A DNA stretch of 64,000 nt from Nordella sp. HKS 07 (GTDB lineage Bacteria; Pseudomonadota; Alphaproteobacteria; Rhizobiales; Aestuariivirgaceae): the NCBI RefSeq assembly GCF_011046735.1, contig NZ_CP049258.1, positions 4,668,001-4,732,000 on the forward strand. The letters run 5' to 3'. Shown piece by piece: positions 34,437 to 44,317 of the stretch. A program made the translations under genes and the position numbers. The notes beneath the pieces are model-generated. The model ran no database searches. It had not been told where the DNA came from and saw only the letters and a list, made by a program, of their open reading frames with translations. The number at the start of each line of letters is the position of its first letter. The first letter of the stretch is position 1.

Positions 34437-36017
34437 ATGAAGAAAAGCCTGCGATCACTGCTTCTCGCTACGGCACTTGTAACAATAGGCTATTCGGCGG
34501 CCTTCGCCGAAGTCATCTACAACAGAGGAAACTCGGCCGACCCCGAGACCCTCGATCCGCATAAGACCTCGACCGTCTACGAAGCGCATATTCTGCGCGA
34601 TCTCTTCTCTGGCCTCGTGATGCAGGACGCGAAGGCCAATGTCATTCCGGGCGCCGCCGAAAGCTGGAAGGTCTCGGATGACGGCACTGTCTACACGTTC
34701 AACTTGCGCAAAGGCGCCACGTGGTCGAACGGCGACCCCGTCACCGCCGATGATTTCGTCTATTCCTTCCGCCGACTCGAGGATCCGGCCACCGCGGCCG
34801 AATACGCCTCGATGATGTATGTCATCAAGAACGGCCAGGAAGTGAATGAAGGCAAGATGAAGCCGGAAGAGCTGGCGGTGAAGGCGGTCGACGCCAATAC
34901 CTTCGAAGTCACGCTCAAATCGCCGACGCCGTACTTCCTCGAGATGCTGACGCACCAGGCCAACTATCCGGTGCACAAGGCCTCGATCGATAAGCTCGGC
35001 GCCGACTGGATCAAGCCTGGCAATCTCGTTTCCAACGGCGCCTATACGCTCGCGGAATTCGTACCGAACGATCACATCAAGCTGGTCAAGAATCCGAAGT
35101 TCTATGAAGCCGATCAGGTCAAGATCGACACAGTCAACTACTTCCCGACCGAGGATCGCTCGACGGCGCTGAAGCGCTTCGAGGCGGGCGAGCTCGATTC
35201 GAACGACGACATGCCGCTCGAGCAGCTCGACGAGATGAAGAAGAAGTTCGGCGACCAGATCCACATCGGGCCTTATCTCGGCACCTATTATTATGCCGTG
35301 AAGACCGACAAGGAGCCGTGGACCAATCCGAAGCTGCGCCGCGCCATCTCCATGGCGATCGACCGCGACTTCCTCGCCGAGAAGGTGTGGAAGAACAGCA
35401 TGATCCCCGGCTACTCCATGGTGCCTCCGGGCATCGCGGGCTATGAGCCGGCTATCGCGGATTATGCCGAAATGTCGCAGATCGACCGCGAGGACGAAGC
35501 CAAGAAGATTCTCACCGAGCTCGGCTACGGCCCCGACAAGCCGCTCAAGCTCGAGATCCGCTACAACACGTCGGAGAATCACAAGAACACGGCGGTCGCC
35601 ATCCAGGAGCAGCTCAAGCCGCTCGGCATCGAGGTGACGATGGTCAACACCGACACCAAGACCCATTACGGCTTCCTCGAGCAGAAGGGCGACTATGACT
35701 ATGCCCGCGCTGGCTGGATCGCCGACTACAAGGATCCGGAGACCTTCCTCGGCATCTCGCGCAAGGCCTCCGGCAACAACTACTCGAATTACAACAGCCC
35801 GAAGTTTGAAGAGCTGATGGACAAGGCGGCCGCCGCCGGCGGTGATCCGGCCGAACGTTCGAAGCTCCTCTCTGAGGCCGAGCGCGTGCTGGTCGATGAT
35901 CTCGGCAACATGCCGTTGCTCTACTACAGCTACCACAATCTCGTGTCGCCGAAGCTCAAGGGCTTCGAGGACAACGTCATGGACGTGCATCCGACGCGCT
36001 TTATCAGCAAGGAATAA
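34437..36017 (+). CDS. oppA: Oligopeptide ABC transporter periplasmic binding protein
   Basis: This 526-residue exported protein (signal peptide [20 protein letters not shown], cleavage near AFA-EV) belongs to the OppA/MppA group. Typical blocks are [39 protein letters not shown] and [20 protein letters not shown]. It binds peptides and hands them to OppB/OppC. GGGAGG lies just before the ATG. A 33-base perfect-stem hairpin follows the stop, a common device to keep binding-protein mRNA more abundant than that of the permease genes. This is the first gene of oppA-oppB-oppC-ATPase. Confidence 0.93.
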   Translation: MKKSLRSLLLATALVTIGYSAAFAEVIYNRGNSADPETLDPHKTSTVYEAHILRDLFSGLVMQDAKANVIPGAAESWKVSDDGTVYTFNLRKGATWSNGDPVTADDFVYSFRRLEDPATAAEYASMMYVIKNGQEVNEGKMKPEELAVKAVDANTFEVTLKSPTPYFLEMLTHQANYPVHKASIDKLGADWIKPGNLVSNGAYTLAEFVPNDHIKLVKNPKFYEADQVKIDTVNYFPTEDRSTALKRFEAGELDSNDDMPLEQLDEMKKKFGDQIHIGPYLGTYYYAVKTDKEPWTNPKLRRAISMAIDRDFLAEKVWKNSMIPGYSMVPPGIAGYEPAIADYAEMSQIDREDEAKKILTELGYGPDKPLKLEIRYNTSENHKNTAVAIQEQLKPLGIEVTMVNTDTKTHYGFLEQKGDYDYARAGWIADYKDPETFLGISRKASGNNYSNYNSPKFEELMDKAAAAGGDPAERSKLLSEAERVLVDDLGNMPLLYYSYHNLVSPKLKGFEDNVMDVHPTRFISKE

Positions 36018-36028
36018 CTGGGGTCCCT

Positions 36029-36061
36029 GCAACCGTCGCTCCCGCGGGGAGCGGCGGTTGC
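36029..36061 (+). promoter_or_regulatory. Intercistronic hairpin between oppA and oppB
   Basis: GCAACCG-T-CGCTCCC (36029-36043) pairs with GGGAGCG-G-CGGTTGC (36047-36061), a 15-bp stem with one T-G pair and a GCG loop. No T-run follows, so it is more likely an mRNA-stabilising or attenuating structure than a full terminator. Confidence 0.65.
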
Positions 36062-36086
36062 GCCTTGCAAAGATAGGGGGGCGCGC

Positions 36087-37010
36087 ATGCTGCGCTATGT
36101 CTTCCGGCGGTTGTTGACCGCCATTCCGACGCTCTTTGTGATCGTCACGATTTCGTTTTTCCTGATCCGCGTGGCCCCCGGCGGCCCGTTCAACCAGGAA
36201 CGCGGGCTCAACCCCGTGATCAAGGGCAATCTCGAGCGCCAGTTCGGTCTCGATCAGCCTTTATGGATGCAGTATCTGCATTATCTCAATAATTTGCTCC
36301 ACGGCAATTTCGGCCCGAGCTACAATCTGCCGGACTTCACCGTCGGCGAACTGTTCCGGGTCGGTCTGCCGGTCTCGATCCAGGTTGGCGCGTCGGCGCT
36401 GATCCTGGCGCTCGTCATCGGCACCATTCTCGGCATCATCGCGGCGCTCAAGCAGAACAAAGGCGCCGACTACGCCGTGATCGCCACCGCGACGGCGGGC
36501 AGCACCATCCCGACCTTCGTGATCGCGCCTATCTATCAACTCATCTTCGCCACTACGCTGGCCCTGGTGCCGGTGGCGACCTGGGGCGGCGGGGCGTTCG
36601 TCAACAAGATCGGCCCGATCGTCACCCTGGCCTTGCCGCAGATCGCCATCGTGGCGCGCCTGATGCGCGGCTCGATGATCGAGGCGTTGCGCTCGCACCA
36701 TATCCGCACCGCGAGAGCCTTGGGCCTCTCCGACTGGAGCATCATCGTCAAGCATGCCTTGCGTGGCGCGTTGCTCCCGATCGTCTCCTATTCGGGACCG
36801 GCCGCGGCGGCCTTGCTGACCGGCTCGATCATCGTCGAGACGATCTTCCAGATCCCGGGGGTAGGGCGCTATTTCGTCGAGGCGGCGCTCAACCGTGATT
36901 ATACGCTGGTGATGGGTACCGTCGTGGTGATCGCCCTCTTCACCATCATCTTCAACCTCATCGTCGACATTCTCTATGCCGCGGTCGATCCGAGGGTGCG
37001 CTATGACTGA
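36087..37010 (+). CDS. oppB: Oligopeptide ABC transporter permease OppB
   Basis: This 307-residue inner-membrane permease has about six membrane segments. The N-terminus MLRYVFRRLLTAIPTLFVIV is typical of the B-type permease. The EAA-like ATPase-contact loop is near 205-225 (EALRSHHIRTARALGLSD), followed by the conserved FQIPGVGRYFVEAALNRDY. It works with OppC and the dual ATPase. Its last codons overlap the start of oppC by 8 bases, indicating translational coupling. Confidence 0.94.
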   Translation: MLRYVFRRLLTAIPTLFVIVTISFFLIRVAPGGPFNQERGLNPVIKGNLERQFGLDQPLWMQYLHYLNNLLHGNFGPSYNLPDFTVGELFRVGLPVSIQVGASALILALVIGTILGIIAALKQNKGADYAVIATATAGSTIPTFVIAPIYQLIFATTLALVPVATWGGGAFVNKIGPIVTLALPQIAIVARLMRGSMIEALRSHHIRTARALGLSDWSIIVKHALRGALLPIVSYSGPAAAALLTGSIIVETIFQIPGVGRYFVEAALNRDYTLVMGTVVVIALFTIIFNLIVDILYAAVDPRVRYD

Positions 37011-38124
37011 CATCACCTCGGCGCCAGCCCCCTTCGTCGGACGCTCTCTCTGGGCCGACGCGCTGGCCCGTCTCAAGGCCAACAAGGCGGCGATGTTCAG
37101 CCTCTTCTATCTGGCGCTGATGGCCATCGCCTGCGTCTTCGGGCCCTATTTCGTGTCGCATCCCTATACGACCATCTATCCCGACTATGTCCGCACGCCG
37201 CCCAGTCTTTCGGCCTATCCGCAGGCCGACATGATAGAGACGGCGCTGCAGGACGCGGTGCGCCGTATGCGGGTCGATCTCGAGGAGTGGCACGAGCAGG
37301 ATGAGCGCGTTTTCGTGACGGTCTCCTCGCCGAAGGCCATTGACGAGCGGGTCACCCGCTATCTCGACCGCTCCGACACGTTCGACAATACGCGCATCGA
37401 AAGCAAGTCACCCGACGGTCTCAAGCTCACCATGAGCGCGACGGTCGAGAAGGAGTATTTTTATTTCGGCACCGACAATACCGGCCGGGACCTGCTGTCG
37501 CGCGTGCTGATGGGCGGGCGCGTCTCGCTCGCCATCGGGCTCCTCGCCGGTTTCGTCGCCGTGGTGATCGGCGTGCTCTATGGCGCCACCGCCGGCTTCA
37601 TGGGCGGCAAAACCGACGAGGTGATGATGCGCATCGTCGACATTCTCTATTCACTGCCCTTCATTTTCTTCGTCATTATGCTGGTGGTGTTCTTCGGCCG
37701 CAATTTCGTGCTGATGTTCCTGGCGGTCGGCGCCGTCCTGTGGCTCGACATGGCGCGCATCGTGCGCGGCCAGGGCCTGTCGATCAGGCGCCAGGAATAT
37801 GTCCAGGCGGCGGAAGCTCTGGGGGTGTCGAGCGGTGGCATATTGCTGCGCCATATCGTGCCCAATCTCCTAGGCCCGGTGGTCATCTACATGACCTTGC
37901 TGGTGCCGCAGGTGATCATCCTCGAGAGCTTCCTGTCCTTCTTAGGTCTTGGCGTCCAGGAGCCGATGACGAGCTGGGGCGTGCTGATCTCGCAAGGGGC
38001 CAAGAATATCGGCTCGGCCAACTGGCTCCTGCTGTTCCCGGCCTTCTTCCTGGTCTCGACGCTCTTCGCCCTCAATTTCATCGGCGATGGTCTGCGCGAC
38101 GCGCTCGACCCGAAGGATCGGTGA
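37003..38124 (+). CDS. oppC: Oligopeptide ABC transporter permease OppC with enlarged periplasmic loop
   Basis: This 373-residue permease partners OppB. The ATG at 37003 lies inside the oppB 3' end (TATGACTGA) and is preferred to an earlier in-frame ATG. After the first membrane helix (about 30-50) there is an 80 to 90-residue charged loop (about 58-145, including VRRMRVDLEEWHEQDERVF) that is longer than in a typical 290-310-residue OppC. The canonical FGTDNTGRDLLSRVLMGGRV block then begins. The EAA-like loop is YVQAAEALGVSSGGILLRHI. The extra loop may contact the binding protein or peptide. Confidence 0.93.
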   Translation: MTDITSAPAPFVGRSLWADALARLKANKAAMFSLFYLALMAIACVFGPYFVSHPYTTIYPDYVRTPPSLSAYPQADMIETALQDAVRRMRVDLEEWHEQDERVFVTVSSPKAIDERVTRYLDRSDTFDNTRIESKSPDGLKLTMSATVEKEYFYFGTDNTGRDLLSRVLMGGRVSLAIGLLAGFVAVVIGVLYGATAGFMGGKTDEVMMRIVDILYSLPFIFFVIMLVVFFGRNFVLMFLAVGAVLWLDMARIVRGQGLSIRRQEYVQAAEALGVSSGGILLRHIVPNLLGPVVIYMTLLVPQVIILESFLSFLGLGVQEPMTSWGVLISQGAKNIGSANWLLLFPAFFLVSTLFALNFIGDGLRDALDPKDR

Positions 38125-38128
38125 CGCC

Positions 38129-39745
38129 ATGGCCAGCAACGAAACCATTCTCTCCGTCGAAAACCTGAAAGTGCGCTTCCATACCCTCGACGGCATGGTC
38201 GATGCGGTCAAAGGCATCAACATGCACGTCAAGGCCGGCGAGACGGTCGCCGTCGTGGGCGAGTCGGGCTCCGGCAAGAGCCAGACCATGATGGCGGCGA
38301 TGCGGCTCCTCTCCTCCAACGGCGAGGCCGCCGGCACCATCGCCTATCGCGGCGCCAATCTGCTCACCCTCAACAAGTCCGAGCTCAACCAGGTGCGCGG
38401 CCGCAAGATCACCATGATCTTCCAGGAGCCGATGACCTCGCTCGATCCGCTCTACACCATCGGCAATCAGCTGATGGAGCCGATCATGCGCCACCGCAAG
38501 ATCGGTGCCGAGGAGGCGCGCAAGGAAGCGGTGAAGATGCTGAAGCTGGTGCGCATCCCCGAGCCCGAGCGGCGGATGAAGTCCTATCCTTACGAGATGT
38601 CCGGCGGCCAGCGCCAGCGCGTGATGATCGCCATGGCGATCGCCAATGATCCCGATCTCCTGATCGCCGACGAGCCGACCACCGCGCTCGATGTCACGAT
38701 CCAGGCCGAGATCCTCAACCTCATGGCCGATCTGCGTAAGCGCCTCGGCATGAGCATGATCTTCATCACGCATGATCTCAACATCGTGCGGCGCATCGCC
38801 GATCGCGTCTATGTGATGCGGCTTGGCGAAGTCGTCGAGGAGGGCGACACCCGCGCCATCTTCGCCAATCCGAAGCATCCCTACACCAAGGCGCTGCTCG
38901 CCGCCGAGCCGACCGGCCACAAGGAACCGGTGCCGAAGTCGGCGCCGACCGTGCTCGATGGCACCGACATGCGCGTTACCTTCAAGATCGGCGGCGGCTT
39001 CATGGCGGGCCCGCCCGTCTATCTCAAGGCGGTCGATCGCGTCTCGGTCACTCTGAGGCGCGGCCAGACCATCGGGATCGTCGGCGAATCCGGATCGGGC
39101 AAGTCGACGCTCGCGCGCGCACTCCTGAAGATGGTGCCGAGCGAAGGCGCCATCCATTTCGACGGCCGCAATATCGAGAAATTCGATCCGCAGCAGATGC
39201 GCCCCTTGCGCAAGCAGCTGCAGATCGTCTTCCAGGATCCTTTCGGCTCGCTGAGCCCGCGCCTCACCGCCGGCCAGATCGTGACCGAGGGCCTGCTCGT
39301 GCACGAGCCCTCGATCACGGGGAAGGAGCGCGACCGGCGCGCGGCGCAGGCCTTTGCGGAAGTGGGGCTCGAGCCTGCCAACCGCAACCGCTATCCGCAT
39401 GAATTCTCCGGCGGCCAGCGCCAGCGCATCGCGATCGCCCGCGCTATCATCCTGAAGCCCAAGGTGGTGGTGCTGGACGAGCCTACCTCGGCGCTCGACC
39501 GCCAGGTGCAGAAGCAGATCGTCGAATTGCTGCGTGACCTGCAGAAGGTGAACAACCTGTCCTATCTGTTCATAAGCCACGATCTGGCGGTGGTGCGCGC
39601 AATGGCCGACCACATCATGGTCATGAAGGACGGCCGCATGGTGGAGCAGGGGTCACCTGATCAGATCTTCGATCATCCGCATGAGGACTATACCAAGCGG
39701 CTGATGGAAGCCGCTTTCGCCGATCACGTCGTGGCGGGCATGTAA
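38129..39745 (+). CDS. Dipeptide/oligopeptide ABC transporter ATPase, fused OppD-OppF
   Basis: This 538-residue protein carries two complete ATPase domains in one chain. Domain 1 has Walker [15 protein letters not shown] (about 42) and signature [14 protein letters not shown]. Domain 2 has [14 protein letters not shown] (about 326) and [14 protein letters not shown] with Walker [13 protein letters not shown]. This is a fusion of the usually separate OppD and OppF. In domain 1 the P-loop residue after GKS is Q rather than the usual T. The ATG at 38129 lies 4 bases after the oppC stop. It converges with the TetR gene 18 bases away. Confidence 0.94.
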   Translation: MASNETILSVENLKVRFHTLDGMVDAVKGINMHVKAGETVAVVGESGSGKSQTMMAAMRLLSSNGEAAGTIAYRGANLLTLNKSELNQVRGRKITMIFQEPMTSLDPLYTIGNQLMEPIMRHRKIGAEEARKEAVKMLKLVRIPEPERRMKSYPYEMSGGQRQRVMIAMAIANDPDLLIADEPTTALDVTIQAEILNLMADLRKRLGMSMIFITHDLNIVRRIADRVYVMRLGEVVEEGDTRAIFANPKHPYTKALLAAEPTGHKEPVPKSAPTVLDGTDMRVTFKIGGGFMAGPPVYLKAVDRVSVTLRRGQTIGIVGESGSGKSTLARALLKMVPSEGAIHFDGRNIEKFDPQQMRPLRKQLQIVFQDPFGSLSPRLTAGQIVTEGLLVHEPSITGKERDRRAAQAFAEVGLEPANRNRYPHEFSGGQRQRIAIARAIILKPKVVVLDEPTSALDRQVQKQIVELLRDLQKVNNLSYLFISHDLAVVRAMADHIMVMKDGRMVEQGSPDQIFDHPHEDYTKRLMEAAFADHVVAGM

Positions 39746-39763
39746 GTTCTCGTTCGCCCATTG

Positions 39764-40384
39764 TCATGCGGAATTGAACTGCAGCGAGCCTGTGGCAAGT
39801 CCCAGTTCCCGTTCTGTCGCGTGAATGGTCATTTCCCTGACAATACCGAGACGCGCACGCGATAGCGCCACTGCCTGCAGCGCGAAACCATCAATCAAGG
39901 CGAAGATATGGATGGCCGACTTCAGCGGATCATCCGATTGAAAAGCGCCGCTTCTCGTTCCCTCGTCGATCAATCGCGACATCTCCATGTCCCATGCATC
40001 GAAGAGCACGGTGAGCACGTCGCTGAGCAGGGGTTGGTAACGCGCAAGATAGCAGGCTTCGATCGCCAGAAGCCGCATGGAGTCTGGCTGATCGGCAAGA
40101 GCCGATTTCAAATACAGGCGCATCTGTTGAACAGGAGCGCTTTCTTTGCGGATGGTTGCGAATTGATCCTTTAGATCTTCCGCTCCGACCTGTGCAAAGG
40201 CCTCGGCGACGAGCTGTTCGACAGCGGGAAAATAATGGTTGACCAGGCCGGGCGCGACACCGGCTTCCTGGGCGACACTGCGCAAGCTGATGCTGCCCAA
40301 CCCTGCTTTGCCGGCCAGCCGAGCGGCTGCTGTCACGATTTCGCGGCGGCGTTCCTCGGGTATCTTTCTGCGCCTGACCATCAT
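39764..40384 (-). CDS. TetR-family transcriptional regulator, BetI-like
   Basis: This 206-residue repressor has an N-terminal helix-turn-helix (about 12-58: RREIVTAAARLAGKAGLGSI, then SLRSVAQEAGVAPGLVNHYF). The VNHYF end of the recognition helix is typical of BetI/PsrA-like members. The C-terminal ligand domain contains FDAWDMEMSRLIDEGTRSGAF. It is divergent from the binding-protein/M20 gene pair at 40703-42750, which is its most probable target; a small palindrome in the intervening region (40457-40472) could be the operator. Ligand unknown. Confidence 0.88.
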   Translation of the reverse strand: MMVRRRKIPEERRREIVTAAARLAGKAGLGSISLRSVAQEAGVAPGLVNHYFPAVEQLVAEAFAQVGAEDLKDQFATIRKESAPVQQMRLYLKSALADQPDSMRLLAIEACYLARYQPLLSDVLTVLFDAWDMEMSRLIDEGTRSGAFQSDDPLKSAIHIFALIDGFALQAVALSRARLGIVREMTIHATERELGLATGSLQFNSA

Positions 40385-40702
40385 CCTTGCCCGTTGCGAT
40401 GCTGTTGAGCCGCGTACGAATCCATCTTGATCGTAGCATTATCCGCTGATACGTTGTTGGCCGCATGGCCAATAAGAGGATCGACGTGGATTTATAGGGG
40501 ACAAAGGGGGGCGCATTGATCGATTTACCCCCAATCCTTCACTGAGATGCCCGGCATCGAGATTGTCCGCTACCCGTGGAACAGGGACATCAAGGCCAGG
40601 ATTCGTTGACAGGAGTGACAGCGTTTTGTGTGGGGCGCGCCGACAGGTCGCCTTCATCCGATGGGCGTGCAGACGAACAGAAATCTATTGTGGGAGGAAG
40701 TG
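40385..40702. other. Divergent regulatory region between the TetR gene and binding-protein gene
   Basis: This 318-base spacer contains the perfect palindrome TTGGCC-GCAT-GGCCAA (40457-40472), a candidate TetR-family operator 73 bases upstream of the regulator. A 20-codon open frame at 40547-40609 is too short to support as a gene. GGAGG at 40693-40697 is the ribosome-binding site that fixes the downstream GTG start. Confidence 0.45.
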
Positions 40703-41491
40703 GTGAGAAAAGTGTTTGAGAGGCTCGTCCTAGCGGCTGGTCTTGTGGTGCTCCAGGTGGGACTTGCCCATGCCGACATCAAGATCGGCTTGGTGGCGGA
40801 GCCTTATCCGCCCTTCACCTCGAAGGACGCGTCGGGCAAATGGGTCGGCTGGGAGATTGACGTCCTCGAGGCCGCCTGCAAGGCGATGAATGAGAAGTGC
40901 GAGTATGTCGAAATAGCCTGGGACGGCCTCATCCCCAGCCTTAATTCACGAACGATCGACGTCATCTGGAGCTCCTTGTCGATCACGGCCGATCGCCTTG
41001 AGGTCATAGATTTTTCCGTTCCCTACTACAGCAGCGTGATGTTCATTGTCGGTCCGAAGAACGGGGATCTCGACATCAGCCCCGAGCATCTTGCCGGCAA
41101 GGTCATCGGCGTTCCAGGTGGCGGGCCTGAGGAAAAATACGCAACCGTCATTTACGCGCCGGCCGGCACCCAGATCAAAACCTATCCGACCCAGGACGAG
41201 ACCAGCGCGGATCTGGTTTCCGGCCGCATCGACTACACGGTCGGGGGCGCAGCGGCAATGCAGAGGCTTCTCGTGACGGCGGAGGGCAGCGCCTGCTGCG
41301 AGCATAAAGCGGATGTCGACGATCCCAAGATAGTCGGAGAAGGCATGGGCGCCGGCATACGCAAAGGCGACACGGCGCTCAAGGCCAAGCTCGATGCGGC
41401 CATCGCGGCGCTTGCCAAGTCCGGCGAGTTGGATCGGATCACCGCCAACCATCCCGAGCTCAAAGGTACCATCAAAACCCCCAAGCCCTGA
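40703..41491 (+). CDS. Amino-acid-type periplasmic solute-binding protein
   Basis: This 262-residue protein has the bacterial extracellular solute-binding family 3 fold. Translation most likely begins at the GTG at 40703, 5 bases after GGAGG. This gives a compact signal peptide (RKVFERLVLAAGLVVLQVGL) cleaved before ADIKIG. The ligand-site blocks PYPPFTSKDASGKWVGWEID and SSLSITADRLEVIDFSVPYY are typical of polar amino acid or opine binders. No permease or ATPase genes adjoin it, so it either borrows another importer or acts as a sensor. It lies 11 bases upstream of an M20 hydrolase gene, suggesting that its ligand is an N-acylated amino acid. Confidence 0.88.
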   Translation: MRKVFERLVLAAGLVVLQVGLAHADIKIGLVAEPYPPFTSKDASGKWVGWEIDVLEAACKAMNEKCEYVEIAWDGLIPSLNSRTIDVIWSSLSITADRLEVIDFSVPYYSSVMFIVGPKNGDLDISPEHLAGKVIGVPGGGPEEKYATVIYAPAGTQIKTYPTQDETSADLVSGRIDYTVGGAAAMQRLLVTAEGSACCEHKADVDDPKIVGEGMGAGIRKGDTALKAKLDAAIAALAKSGELDRITANHPELKGTIKTPKP

Positions 41492-41502
41492 GAGGATGAA
41501 GG

Positions 41503-42750
41503 GTGAGTCCGAACGAGCTGATACTATCCGCCATTGCGCGTGATGAAGCGCGCATCATCGATTTCCTGGCGCGTTTTGTTCGCGCTCCAAGCCCCAATCC
41601 GCCCGGTGACACCCGGGAGGCGATGAGTGTCGTCGAGGAGGAGCTTCGCCGCTTCGACATTCCCAGCCGGCTCTTGTTCGCCAAGGACGAAATGCCGAAT
41701 CTGGTGGCGGACTTCAGGGGAGCTCGTCCTGGACCGCATCTCGTGCTCAACGGGCATGTCGACGTATTTCCAGCTGGCGACGAGGCGGGCTGGTCGCGGT
41801 CGCCCTGGAGCGGCCTGGTGCAGGACGGCTATGTCCACGGCCGGGGCGCCGTGGACATGAAGGCCGGGACGGCTGCGCTCGTGCTGGCCTTCGCCTATTT
41901 GCATGAGCATCGCGATAGCCTCGGCGGCCGCCTTACTCTGGCGCTAGTCTCCGATGAGGAGACTGGCGGGCGTTATGGCGCCGAGTTCCTGCTGAAGGAA
42001 CATTCCGAGCTCGTGGTCGGAGATTGCTATGTGAATGCCGAGCCGAGTTCCGTGGGGGCGATCGAAGTGGGCGAGAAAGGCGCTGTCCATCTGCGCATCA
42101 GCATTCGCACCGCCGGCGGCCATGGCGCCTATACGCATCAGAGCCCCAATGCGATCCGTCTCATGGGAGAGCTCCAGCGCGATCTCAACAGGCTGCACGG
42201 CGTACGTTATGAGACTCCTGCGGATCTCGCTCCCATCATCACGGAGTGTCGTGCCGTTATCGACCGGCTGGTGGGCAAGGGCGGCGGTGACATCATAGAT
42301 GTCGTCACCGTGAATTACGGCGCGATCAAGGGAGGCAGCAGCGCAAATGTGCTGGCGCCCGATTGCGTGCTCGAAGTCGATATCCGCATGCCGGCGGGAA
42401 TGACCAGCGCGACGATCCTCGCCTCAGTGAAGGACGTGCTGGCCAAATATGAAGGCGCGTCGATGGAGGTGATCACCATCATGGAGCCGAGCTGGTCCGA
42501 CGCTCGTCATCCCATGGTTGGGCATCTGTCACACAACGCGGAGCGCTTCAGCAACCGTACTGTCGTCCCTGTCATGTCGCTTGGCGCCTCCGATGCCCGG
42601 TTCTGGCGGCAGATCGGCATTCCCGGCTATTCCTATGGCCCTTCACCGGACACCATGGGCGCTCCCGACGAGGCGGTGAAGATCAGCGAGTATCTCGATA
42701 TCCTCAAGACGCATGTCCTCGCGGCCTTTGACTATCTCAGTGAGACCTGA
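41503..42750 (+). CDS. M20-family metallo-deacylase (ArgE/DapE-like)
   Basis: This 415-residue zinc hydrolase starts at GTG 41503. Metal and catalytic residues are visible: LNGHVDVFPAGD (His with catalytic Asp, about 78), GRGAVDMKAGTAA (bridging Asp, about 115) and SDEETGGRYGAEF (catalytic Glu pair, about 150). The lid/dimer domain is about 190-310. Family members remove acyl groups from N-acetylornithine, N-succinyl-diaminopimelate or other N-acyl amino acids. The upstream binding protein and divergent TetR gene suggest a catabolic role rather than arginine or lysine biosynthesis. It converges with the Anbu operon, with stops 3 bases apart. Confidence 0.9.
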   Translation: MSPNELILSAIARDEARIIDFLARFVRAPSPNPPGDTREAMSVVEEELRRFDIPSRLLFAKDEMPNLVADFRGARPGPHLVLNGHVDVFPAGDEAGWSRSPWSGLVQDGYVHGRGAVDMKAGTAALVLAFAYLHEHRDSLGGRLTLALVSDEETGGRYGAEFLLKEHSELVVGDCYVNAEPSSVGAIEVGEKGAVHLRISIRTAGGHGAYTHQSPNAIRLMGELQRDLNRLHGVRYETPADLAPIITECRAVIDRLVGKGGGDIIDVVTVNYGAIKGGSSANVLAPDCVLEVDIRMPAGMTSATILASVKDVLAKYEGASMEVITIMEPSWSDARHPMVGHLSHNAERFSNRTVVPVMSLGASDARFWRQIGIPGYSYGPSPDTMGAPDEAVKISEYLDILKTHVLAAFDYLSET

Positions 42751-42753
42751 GGG

Positions 42754-43491
42754 TCAGATATCGAACTCTTCGATCGCGCTGAAAGCGTGGCGCAGCGCTT
42801 TGCCCCATTCGTCAGAGAGCTTCCGGAAATAGGGATCGTCACGCTCGATGCGCCTGATGCGGTCGAGTTTGAGCGCGTCCTTTTCATAGACGAGCAGGTC
42901 GATCGGCAGGCCGACGCTCAGGTTGGAGCGAATGGTGGAATCAAAAGAGAGCAGGACGAGCTTGGCCGCTTCGCCAAGCCGCATGGTCTGGTCGCTGACC
43001 CGGTCGAGGATCGGCTTGCCGTATTTGTGCTCGCCGATCTGCAGGAACGGCGTGTCCGCCGCCGCCTCGATGAAATTGCCGGCCGAGTAGATCTGGAAGA
43101 GCCGCGGCGGCTCCGCGCCGATCTGGCCGGCGAATAGGAAGCTCGCCGAAAAGGTGTCCTCGGACTGGAACAGCTGGCCTTCGTCGCTGCGCTGCACGTC
43201 ACGCGCCGCGCGCCCGACGATCTGGGCGGCCTGGAACATCGTCTTGGCGTTGAACAGATTGTCGACCGCGCCGCGCTTGCGCAGCGACAGAGTTCCCTCG
43301 GTCAGGAGGCTGACCACAGCCTGGGTGGTGGCGAGGTTGCCCGAGGTCGCGAGCGCGAAGACTCGCTTGCCGGGCTGTGCCCAGCTATGCAACTTGCGGA
43401 AGGTCGCGATATTGTCGAGACCCGCATTGGTACGCGTGTCAGCTGCCAGGACGAAGCCGTCCTTCATCAGCAATCCCACGCAATAAGTCAT
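42754..43491 (-). CDS. Anbu, proteasome-related N-terminal-nucleophile peptidase
   Basis: This 245-residue protein belongs to the ancestral beta-subunit (Anbu/BPH) group of proteasome-like hydrolases. After removal of Met1, Thr2 of MTYCVGLLMKDGFVLAADTR would be the nucleophile, with the conserved Asp in AADTR and Lys in TFRKLHSW. VFALATSGNLATTQAV is another family block. It is the last gene of a four-gene minus-strand operon (ATP-grasp, alpha-E, transglutaminase-like, Anbu), an association established for this family. Published work describes ring or spiral assemblies, but its physiological substrate remains unsettled. Confidence 0.92.
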   Translation of the reverse strand: MTYCVGLLMKDGFVLAADTRTNAGLDNIATFRKLHSWAQPGKRVFALATSGNLATTQAVVSLLTEGTLSLRKRGAVDNLFNAKTMFQAAQIVGRAARDVQRSDEGQLFQSEDTFSASFLFAGQIGAEPPRLFQIYSAGNFIEAAADTPFLQIGEHKYGKPILDRVSDQTMRLGEAAKLVLLSFDSTIRSNLSVGLPIDLLVYEKDALKLDRIRRIERDDPYFRKLSDEWGKALRHAFSAIEEFDI

Positions 43492-43507
43492 TCAGAACTC
43501 CTGAATA

Positions 43508-44317
43508 CTACTGCTCGGCCGGCTGGACCAGAACCGAGACGGTCATGTTCTCACTCTCCCCGCCACGCCGGCTGCCGCGTACAGGCACTACGCCCGGTGC
43601 GTCAAGGCCTGTCGCCACCCGCACATAATCGGCGGTGGGGCATTTGCAGTTCGCCGCGTCGAACCCCACCCAGCCGAGCTGCGGAATGAGCGCCTCGGCC
43701 CAGGCATGGCTTGCCGTTGCGGGAAGCATGCCTTCGGTGACGAGATAGCCGGTGACGTACCGGCCCGGAACACCGAGAAAGCGGAGCGCCGACAGCATCG
43801 CATGGGCGTGGTCCTGGCACACACCTTTGCCGTCGGCCAGCGCTTCCGCCGCCGTCGTATGGGAATGGGTCACGCCGATCTGATAAACGATGCGGCCGTG
43901 GATTTCGCGCATGAGCTCATGAGCGAGGTCGAGCGGCTTCTGCTGCCGAGCCGCTGCCGAGCGGGCGAGCTCGACGAGCGCTGGGCTTGGTTCCGTGGCT
44001 GTGGTCTGGCGCAAGAAGACATTGTCCGGAGCCGGACAAACGAGGCCGCGCACCAGGCCGGCAGCATCTTCCACCTCGACCACGCCCTGGGCGACGACCA
44101 TCACATGGTCATGGGCGCCTTGCGAAGTGATCACGTGCACCTGGTTGCCGAAGCCGTCGCGGTATATCAGCGCTTTGTCGATCCCTGGCGCCTCGATGTT
44201 CCACGACAGGAGCTTCTGGGTCGCGAAGGCGGACGGGGTCAGATGAAGCCTCTGGATCGACGAGCGCACGCTCGTCTCGTAATCATACCGGGTCTCATGG
44301 CGGATATGGAGTTTCAT
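43508..44317 (-). CDS. Transglutaminase-like cysteine peptidase of the Anbu operon
   Basis: This 269-residue protein starts with a beta-rich N-terminal domain (HIRHETRYDYETSVRSSIQR), as in bacterial transglutaminase-like proteins. The papain-like triad follows: Cys in DGKGVCQDHAHAM (about 165), His in ASHAWAEAL (about 205) and Asp in WVGFDAANCK (about 222). It probably hydrolyses or forms amide bonds. Its ATG overlaps the alpha-E gene stop by 4 bases, and Anbu follows after 16 bases. A linkage with ATP-grasp amide-forming enzymes has been proposed for this operon type: one enzyme makes a peptide tag and this one removes or transfers it. Confidence 0.9.
   Translation of the reverse strand: MKLHIRHETRYDYETSVRSSIQRLHLTPSAFATQKLLSWNIEAPGIDKALIYRDGFGNQVHVITSQGAHDHVMVVAQGVVEVEDAAGLVRGLVCPAPDNVFLRQTTATEPSPALVELARSAAARQQKPLDLAHELMREIHGRIVYQIGVTHSHTTAAEALADGKGVCQDHAHAMLSALRFLGVPGRYVTGYLVTEGMLPATASHAWAEALIPQLGWVGFDAANCKCPTADYVRVATGLDAPGVVPVRGSRRGGESENMTVSVLVQPAEQ

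Noticed and set aside
34455-39613. 500-codon open frames antisense to oppA and the fused opp ATPase
   Set aside because: These are shadows of strongly biased genes; the translated products are low-complexity and resemble no family.
40547-40609. 20-codon open frame in the TetR/binding-protein spacer
   Set aside because: It has a clean start and stop but no good ribosome-binding site and no known family. It is too short to support as a gene or leader peptide.
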